Assembly: GCA_050084515.1 (NCBI GenBank)
Contig: CM114275.1
Coordinates: 3,906,001 to 3,970,000 of the forward strand
Direction: 5' to 3'
Origin: Blasia pusilla
Taxonomy: Eukaryota; Marchantiophyta; Marchantiopsida; Blasiales
DNA: 64,000 nucleotides
Part shown: piece by piece, positions 58,496-64,000 of the stretch
Layout of the letters: every line of letters begins with the position of its first letter
Position numbering within the stretch: position 1 is the first letter of the stretch
Translations under genes and position numbers: made by a program
The notes under the pieces: generated by a model
Databases searched by the model: none
What the model was told of the DNA's origin: nothing
The model's input: the letters and a program-made list of their open reading frames with translations, nothing else

Positions 58496-59029
58496 TTACA
58501 CAGTACCGGCCAAGTGGAGAATGGAAAAAAGAGATAAAACTTGGTTTTCTGGTGGAGATCGGGTGCCATCATTGACGCTCCCACTGTGCCTTTCGCCTAA
58601 AACAGGCCGCTTTGCAAAAACTTTTGTCGGGCAAAGTGGGACGGCCCGTGGTTCATCTGCCATACTTGATATTAGAGACAAAGGGGTGGATGGTGGAACG
58701 GGCTCTTCAATGCTCGTACACCCAATAATATGCCTTTTATTGATCAGCCTTGGGGAGGCCCTACGACCTACAGCGGAAATGTCACATGTTGTCCTCTTCT
58801 TCAAAGGTGGTGAAGCTATCTTCTTCGGATGCTCTTGTAATGAGGCTCTGCATATCATATTGACATTCAAGTTTGGGACCTCCTTTTGAGCACGCTTTTG
58901 TTTCTTATTTAGGGTCCTTGGGGTTCTCTCAAGTTGGGAACCTGTATCCTCATCATTAGATGATTCCACTATAACCTCTTCCAAGCTTCCTTGTCCAAAG
59001 AAGAAATGTGAATTAGTAGAGTATGGCAT
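58496..59029 (-). CDS. Unknown basic Ser/Pro-rich protein segment inside the MULE
   Basis: A 177-codon open frame. It has an acidic patch (ESSNDEDTGS), then Lys/Arg-rich stretches (NKKQKRAQKE, PPLKKRT, GRRASPRLINKR) that look like nuclear localisation signals, then a Pro-rich end. I recognise no domain. It could be the C-terminal exon of a longer minus-strand gene that includes the ORFs up to 61.6 kb. Confidence 0.4.
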   Translation of the reverse strand: MPYSTNSHFFFGQGSLEEVIVESSNDEDTGSQLERTPRTLNKKQKRAQKEVPNLNVNMICRASLQEHPKKIASPPLKKRTTCDISAVGRRASPRLINKRHIIGCTSIEEPVPPSTPLSLISSMADEPRAVPLCPTKVFAKRPVLGERHSGSVNDGTRSPPENQVLSLFSILHLAGTV

Positions 59030-59180
59030 GCACTCTAGACAATCACACTTTTTTTATTTGCATCTACGAGATTCAAGTCCACATACCTTAAGTAGTGCCT
59101 CCTTATAACAAAGATATGCATACAAAAAATGTATGAAGAGGGCATAGGGTAGCCCTCTTCATACATTTTCTGTATGGCTA

Positions 59181-59624
59181 TTTTGAGTCATTGAAGAATG
59201 ACCATTTTATGAGTAGACTTCCACACCTTGTACACACTCTCAAATCGAGGCCTCCAAAATGACTCGCATAAGAAAGCATGGTGTTGTTGAATGCAGTGCA
59301 TGACATCCAGAAATCCGAGTGCAACGTCTACCATATTCTCTCTAGTCTTCAACCTTGCCTCCCACAAATCTGTGGAAGTCTGGCTGGGAGTCCACACTTA
59401 TGTTTTGAGTCACTGAAGAATGACCGTTTTATGAGTAGACTTCCACACCTTGTACACACTCTCAAATTGAGGCCTCAAGAATGACTCGCATAAGAAAGCA
59501 TGGTGTCGTTGAATGCAGCGCATGACATCTAGAAATCCAAGTGCAACATCTACCATAGTCTCTTTGGTCTCCAGCTCTGCCTCCCACAAATCTGTGGAAG
59601 TCTGGTTGGGAGTTCACACTCCTA
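59181..59624 (-). repeat. 222-bp direct tandem duplication
   Basis: 59181-59402 and 59403-59624 are near-identical. The unit length is exactly 74 codons. Related peptides, including HRFVGGRAG-type frames, are read from both. Each unit holds the phrase TGAGTAGACTTCCACACC. Confidence 0.92.
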
Positions 59625-59857
59625 ACATGTGGGCAATGGCGGATTTTTTTAACCGCCAATACATGTCTCGGTTGGGTCCACTCTGGGGGGGGGGTGAAAA
59701 AAGGGAGTAAGGATTCTGATGCCTTGCTCCAATCCAAGACTACAACGGGTTTATGCAAGGCAAACAACAAAAGGTGTTGAATCTCACCAAAGTGGGATTC
59801 ATTAGGTAAGCATGACCATGGGGTAAGCTTTCCTTGGCATATTACCTGCCCCTCCAA
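59462..59857 (-). CDS. Unknown ORF overlapping the 222-bp duplication
   Basis: 131 codons, start MEGQVICQGKLTPWSC, with no recognised domain. A potential coding piece of the same minus-strand unit as 58496-59029 and 60161-60478. Exon borders cannot be fixed. Confidence 0.25.
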   Translation of the reverse strand: MEGQVICQGKLTPWSCLPNESHFGEIQHLLLFALHKPVVVLDWSKASESLLPFFTPPPEWTQPRHVLAVKKIRHCPHVRSVNSQPDFHRFVGGRAGDQRDYGRCCTWISRCHALHSTTPCFLMRVILEASI

Positions 59858-60160
59858 AGCAAGGAAAAGGTCTTATTGTGGAGGGGTGTCCAAAAGCACT
59901 CCAACAACCAACCTAGCATGATTCTGAACCTTCATACAGATCAGGTCCTTCTTCTACATTCGCCAGGCTGACCATCTCTTTTGTAAGGTTCCCTTCACAC
60001 GGAGGTTTGCTGGCGAAGGATGCTTGTTTTGCCCCCTGTAAAGAACACCAACATTTTGTAAGACACCTACAATGCCCTATTGATAAAATCCATTAGCCAC
60101 TAATTATATCCAATATGCATCTGGTCTAACATGCATATGACAAAAGCCAATCATCTAGAG

Positions 60161-60478
60161 TTACAAACCCTCATGAATACCATCATCATCGCTTAGTGTG
60201 TCGACCTCCTGCTCGTCCTCTTTCTTCCCTTTCTTTTTAGCCAGCAGTCGAGAGTTACCAGGGATCGGCAACAAGAAACGTGTGCGTAGGTGCAAGTTGA
60301 AGAATTTAGGTGTGCGTGCATATTCAATGCAATTAGGACTTAGGCAAACCCATTGGTCTTGCTCTGCATTATAACATAAATGTTTCCACGCTACGGGAGC
60401 AGAAAAAGATGGGGTTGACTGGTGAGATACATCCTTAGGACCAGGATGGCTTTTCAACAAGGAAGCAAACAAGATCAA
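60161..60478 (-). CDS. Unknown ORF with acidic tail inside the MULE
   Basis: 105 codons. A CYNAEQDQWVCLSPNC stretch may be a zinc-binding or disulfide pattern. The end is KKKGKKEDEQEVDTLSDDDG. A possible donor follows near 60166. No family recognised. Confidence 0.35.
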   Translation of the reverse strand: MILFASLLKSHPGPKDVSHQSTPSFSAPVAWKHLCYNAEQDQWVCLSPNCIEYARTPKFFNLHLRTRFLLPIPGNSRLLAKKKGKKEDEQEVDTLSDDDGIHEGL

Positions 60479-60870
60479 GAGCCAGTAAAGGAATGAAAGG
60501 ACTAGACTGAATTTAATTGTAAGGGAACCCTGCCTTGTGATAATCGCCTACTCTGCCCTTCACGTATGAATCAATGCAAATTCTCTCTCGGCACTTGTTA
60601 CCGCTTGAGTATGGTTTTCTCTTGAAGAACCTGATTGACAAAACTCATACTATATAGTTAGGGACACTGAACATTATTCACAAATAAAAGACTCTATACA
60701 ACATGTCGAATAGGAAACACATTTTGAACCTTACTTGCAAGCCTCATGACGGCCATCGAACTGATCACCTATGACAAGTCCAATGTTATGGGAGGAGTAA
60801 ACCTGTCTTCGCGTTCATGAATGTCAGTTTCCTCAATCAGGTAAATTTTTTTCGGTGTAAACCCAAGCAC

Positions 60871-61287
60871 CTACGGCGGTGACCCTGTGGAATCCCCTAG
60901 CAAAACCCTCCTTTTCAATCTCAGCGAACAAACAACCTTAGCTACATAGTTTTTCTCTGCCCCATTGAAGGTCTCTTTGATGTCTGGGATAAGGATGGAT
61001 TTGTATGAATCCTGGTCTTCAGAAACCACTATGAATTCTGTTTTCCGTTGTTTCTGAAAGTAACAATCTAGCCACACATGACCACCAAGTTTTCTTGCCT
61101 TAGGCAAAAACTCTATTGGATAATCAATCCTATCTACATCAACATGGAAGGAGTCGTATACACCTGAGGGGATCCCCAACACAATCCAGTCTTCTAGGTA
61201 AGACTCATTGTGGCCATCTCTACATTTACATATTACATCCTTTGAGTAGAAATTAGGGTCTCTATTGCTATGGAAAATGTTGTTCAC
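60871..61287 (-). CDS. Unknown ORF inside the MULE
   Basis: 138 codons. It reads like a folded domain: a Cys-rich VICKCRDGHNESYLEDWIVLG followed by hydrophobic/acidic alternation (GGHVWLDCYFQKQ). It is separated by one stop and a possible intron (GTAACG near 61301) from the ORF at 61357-61575. I cannot name a family. It is a candidate second MULE gene or a captured host gene. Confidence 0.4.
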   Translation of the reverse strand: MNNIFHSNRDPNFYSKDVICKCRDGHNESYLEDWIVLGIPSGVYDSFHVDVDRIDYPIEFLPKARKLGGHVWLDCYFQKQRKTEFIVVSEDQDSYKSILIPDIKETFNGAEKNYVAKVVCSLRLKRRVLLGDSTGSPP

Positions 61288-61356
61288 TCATGTACCCACG
61301 TTACCTACCCCGCCAAACAAATACTTACTGACATTTTCCGGACCCCTAAACCCGAT

Positions 61357-61575
61357 CTATAATTCTTTGAACTGCCTTATATCCAAGAATTTAGTACTTA
61401 GTATGGTCATAGCCACCCTACAACCTACCAAATGCACCCTACAACTATAGTGGATGCTACTGAAACCCTGGAACCCTGCCACACATTCATCAAGAGTCAG
61501 CAATTTCATTGTCGGATCTGGGTGTGTGAGAGTAATGTATTCCATATTTATTAGTAGGTAAGTGTCTTCTGCCAT
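61357..61575 (-). CDS. Unknown ORF, possible first exon of the MULE minus-strand gene
   Basis: 72 codons starting MAEDTYLLINMEYITL, with plausible coding composition. It is followed downstream on the same strand by 60871-61287. No domain is recognised. Confidence 0.3.
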   Translation of the reverse strand: MAEDTYLLINMEYITLTHPDPTMKLLTLDECVAGFQGFSSIHYSCRVHLVGCRVAMTILSTKFLDIRQFKEL

Positions 61576-63734
61576 CTTTATCTTTTACTCACCATGCCAT
61601 TCTTAGGCATGATGTGTAAATCTCTGAAGTGCCCTACATCCAACTACTGTTGGTGATAGGTTGGGGCAAGACCATGTTGTGCATGTACATAGACATGCAA
61701 GGTCATGAGATTTGGCATAGTCCCAGTAAGAAAAATTGCATAGAGTAGTAGCCTCTTGATCTTCAAGGATCTATTCAATTACAGTGCTATAGAATTCCAC
61801 TCCTTCAATGGTAGAAGTTCACTTTTCAATGCCTTAGTTGCCGCCCACTATGTCAAGAACGAAAAAAATGGTTGGACGACTGAATTTGATAACGGTTTCA
61901 AACTCTGACTAGGTCCCCCGACGGTTCCACAACAATTTCCATTTGCTTCTGAATGTGAATGTAAAGGTCTAAAACAATGTTGTCAATTCCATTGCAAGTG
62001 GTACTGGCTCTGGCAATGATTTAAGTTCAAGTTTTTGGTAGCCATTTCCCATAAACTAAAATTGAGAAAGATTGTAGACATACAAGGCATGAAGGTATTC
62101 ATAGATCAGAATTGCACTGAATCTAACATCCAAGAGAAGACTCCCAACATTTAAGGTTTTCTGAACTAGCTAATTATGAAATATAATGGTATTGCCGATA
62201 TTCACGAAAAGGTTAAGGGAACACATTCACGGATGTCATTATTCAGTCACATGTACTCCACCAAAGATTGATTAATTGAATTCTAAAGAGTCTATCCACA
62301 CTACTAACCGCCTTGCGTTCTAACATGTTTTCACAGTGGCCCTTTAAAGCATTCAAATCAAACGAAATCGAAGCATGTCGTAATGGATTTCCTATCAATA
62401 GCTTCTATGAATAAATAGAATTGGGAAAAAACATACCGATAATCAGCCCGAGATACCAATAATTAGCTCTATCGGCCCAGCCTATAACTTGACTCCTAAG
62501 GCTCGTTTCGTCCTACAAGTTGATCAAGATGATACGCTCTCGCAGTTGTAGCTATGACCGCAGTTCGATCGAGAGCACCTTGCTCAAACCAAAATCTATA
62601 TCTACTCTTGAATTCCATAGCTCCAAAAGTGATGAGCTCTTACTAACCTCCTACTATGACCGTGTTTGGCTACTGGAAAATCCACTTTCTCATTCGACCT
62701 CTCTGCTCCTTCAACTCCCTCAAACATAACTGCTTCTAAGCTCTCGAACGCAGCTGCCTCGACAATGTGAAAACCTTTTCTCGTTCGAACTCTCTCCTCC
62801 TTCAACTCCCTCGAATGCAGCTCCTTCACCTCCCTCAAATGCAGCTGCATTGAGTATGTGCAAACCTATGCAATCCCGTTAGATCCTCACACCATTTCCG
62901 CTGCTCCTTCTGAATCGGCTCCTTTGACTCCCTCGAATCCAACCCCTTTGCCTCCCTTTTTCCTCACAAAAAAATAACGCTACTGCAGTTGCTTCACCTC
63001 CCTAGAATGTAGCTGGCTTGACAATGTGCAAATAATATTTGATTTAGAGAATCACCATGTAAGCTAAGGCGCAAACCCTGGGAGCTATAGTGCAAAGAAT
63101 AAGAAAAGAACAGTGCTCTGAGCCAATTCAGCAGGAGACGACTTGTGTATGCACATGGGATCCTCAAGGACAATGGGGGTACAATGGACAGTTGCATGAG
63201 AAAATAGCTTTTAGTTGGGGAGGACTCTACATGCTCTACTCTGCTCCGCTCTCCTCTCCTCTCCTCTTGATTTCGTCGTAATTTTGGGAGACTGTCGGTA
63301 GCAGCAGCCGAAGCAAATGATGTAGAGGACAAGAGAGAGAAAGAGAGAGAATCGAACAGGCCTTTGCAGCTTTCAATCCAAGTAGGTGTTGACGTCGAAT
63401 TGAAGCTGATCCTCACACCATTTCTGCTGCTCATTCCGAATCGACTGATTTGGCTCCTTCGACATCCTTGCGCTCGAATCCTTCAACACCCTCGCGCTTG
63501 CGAATAAACGAAAAGCAAAAAGAACGATTATGCCGTACCTCGCGCCCTAAACATACCAAACGACATACACGGCTTCCACACAATTGGTCGCGATGCAATA
63601 CCGGTACCTCATACCGACCGCGCTGGCACGATCCACACCTTCTAGGTGATCAACCACCTTACGGCAACGCCAGCCTGATCGACCATTTGGCGAAAGTGGT
63701 CAATCCGCTCTTTCCGTGTTTAGCATGAAAGACT
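61576..63734. repeat. MULE sub-terminal region with degenerate CTCCCTC(A/G)AATGCAGCT repeats
   Basis: No supported gene at 61.6-62.5 kb. From 62690 to 63030 a unit containing CTCCTTCAACTCCCTC and AATGCAGCT recurs at about 62710, 62805, 62830 and 62990. The ORFs there are products of this repeat. Confidence 0.5.
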
Positions 63735-63925
63735 CAAACCCGCTACCGGCCGCCTGTTTTGTTCTTGCTCTGTTCATCCGTTAGGTTTCTTCCACCCTCG
63801 GGCCTAACCCTTGGCGCACACGAGTCGCCTATAAGCGGCCTCACCCTTGAGGGCAATCAAAGCCTGATCTCACATGCTTATGGCTTTCGCCAAACTTTGC
63901 CATAGCCCGAATTTGAATGGCCCTT
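63735..63925 (-). repeat. Right terminal inverted repeat of the MULE
   Basis: Inverse partner of 51925-52125. The ORF at 63450-63728 falls partly in this repeat and is not treated as a gene. Confidence 0.7.
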
Positions 63926-64000
63926 ATGTCTCTCCTAAGTCAAGGTGCATTTAACTCTCTATTTTAACATCCATCGTATTAATATTTTATCTCCTCAATA

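Larger units (their letters stand above)
51925..63925 (+). mobile_element. Mutator-like element, about 12 kb, with long terminal inverted repeats
   Basis: About 170 bp at 51951-52120 is the inverse of 63740-63885, at roughly three-quarters identity by eye. Shared blocks are AAAGCCATAAGCAT, CAGGCTTTGATTGCCCTC, GGGTGAGGCC and CTAACGGATG/TTAACGGTTG. Homology fades toward the outer ends, so the exact tips and target duplication are not defined. A MULE-type transposase relic lies inside on the plus strand and unassigned ORFs on the minus strand. Confidence 0.7.

Noticed and set aside
63450-63728. 92-aa ORF near the right end
   Set aside because: It runs through sub-terminal repeats up to the MULE terminal inverted repeat and has no domain.
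1-64000. tRNA genes or CRISPR arrays
   Set aside because: No cloverleaf-like gene was found by eye. The only regular repeats are microsatellites and two- or three-unit tandem duplications, with no spacer structure.

Overview
The window is nuclear DNA from a land plant. It holds a split nuclear gene for PsbP (photosystem II oxygen-evolving complex), a LysM protein with a plant-type GPI signal, and GT-AG introns throughout. Transposable elements fill most of the rest: Ty3/gypsy, Helitron, Mutator-like, CACTA and Harbinger-type MITE. A small, CpG-rich gene space sits between long AT-rich repeat stretches. I suspect a seed-free plant (bryophyte, lycophyte or fern) from the look of the retrotransposons, but the sequence does not prove it.

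Layout. 1-6709 (minus strand): the 5' part of a decayed Ty3/gypsy element with LTR, gag, protease, a C5-cytosine DNA methyltransferase domain and the start of reverse transcriptase. The rest lies off the left edge. 6710-9200: a second gypsy relative (gag fragment plus LTR-like pieces). 11287-13316 (minus): a five-exon ZNRD2/SSSCA1-like zinc-ribbon gene. 15.7-16.2 kb: a CpG-rich patch with one possible exon. 16.2-21 kb: gypsy LTR fragments and other repeats. 21473-22854 (plus): four-exon psbP. 24.5-35 kb: AT-rich repeats, Helitron termini, unassigned ORFs and a decayed Helitron Rep/helicase (minus). 35449-35711: a Tourist-type MITE. 37359-39997 (minus): a five-exon LYM/CEBiP-type LysM gene. 41-51.3 kb: CACTA and gypsy fragments, more LTR copies and a MITE. 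About 51.9-63.9 kb: a roughly 12-kb Mutator-like element with long terminal inverted repeats, a plus-strand transposase relic with a SWIM zinc finger, and unassigned minus-strand ORFs.

The three confident cellular genes are independent housekeeping or surface-signalling genes with no operon-like relation. Their exon models were built by hand from splice sites and reading phase, and each closes in frame.

The most interesting system is the gypsy element that carries its own cytosine methyltransferase between protease and reverse transcriptase, in one polyprotein frame. Its copy is broken by a one-base frameshift at the catalytic Pro-Cys motif and by several stops of the kind made by deamination of methylated cytosine. 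The terminus of its LTR also appears to be built from an antisense 5S rRNA gene sequence.
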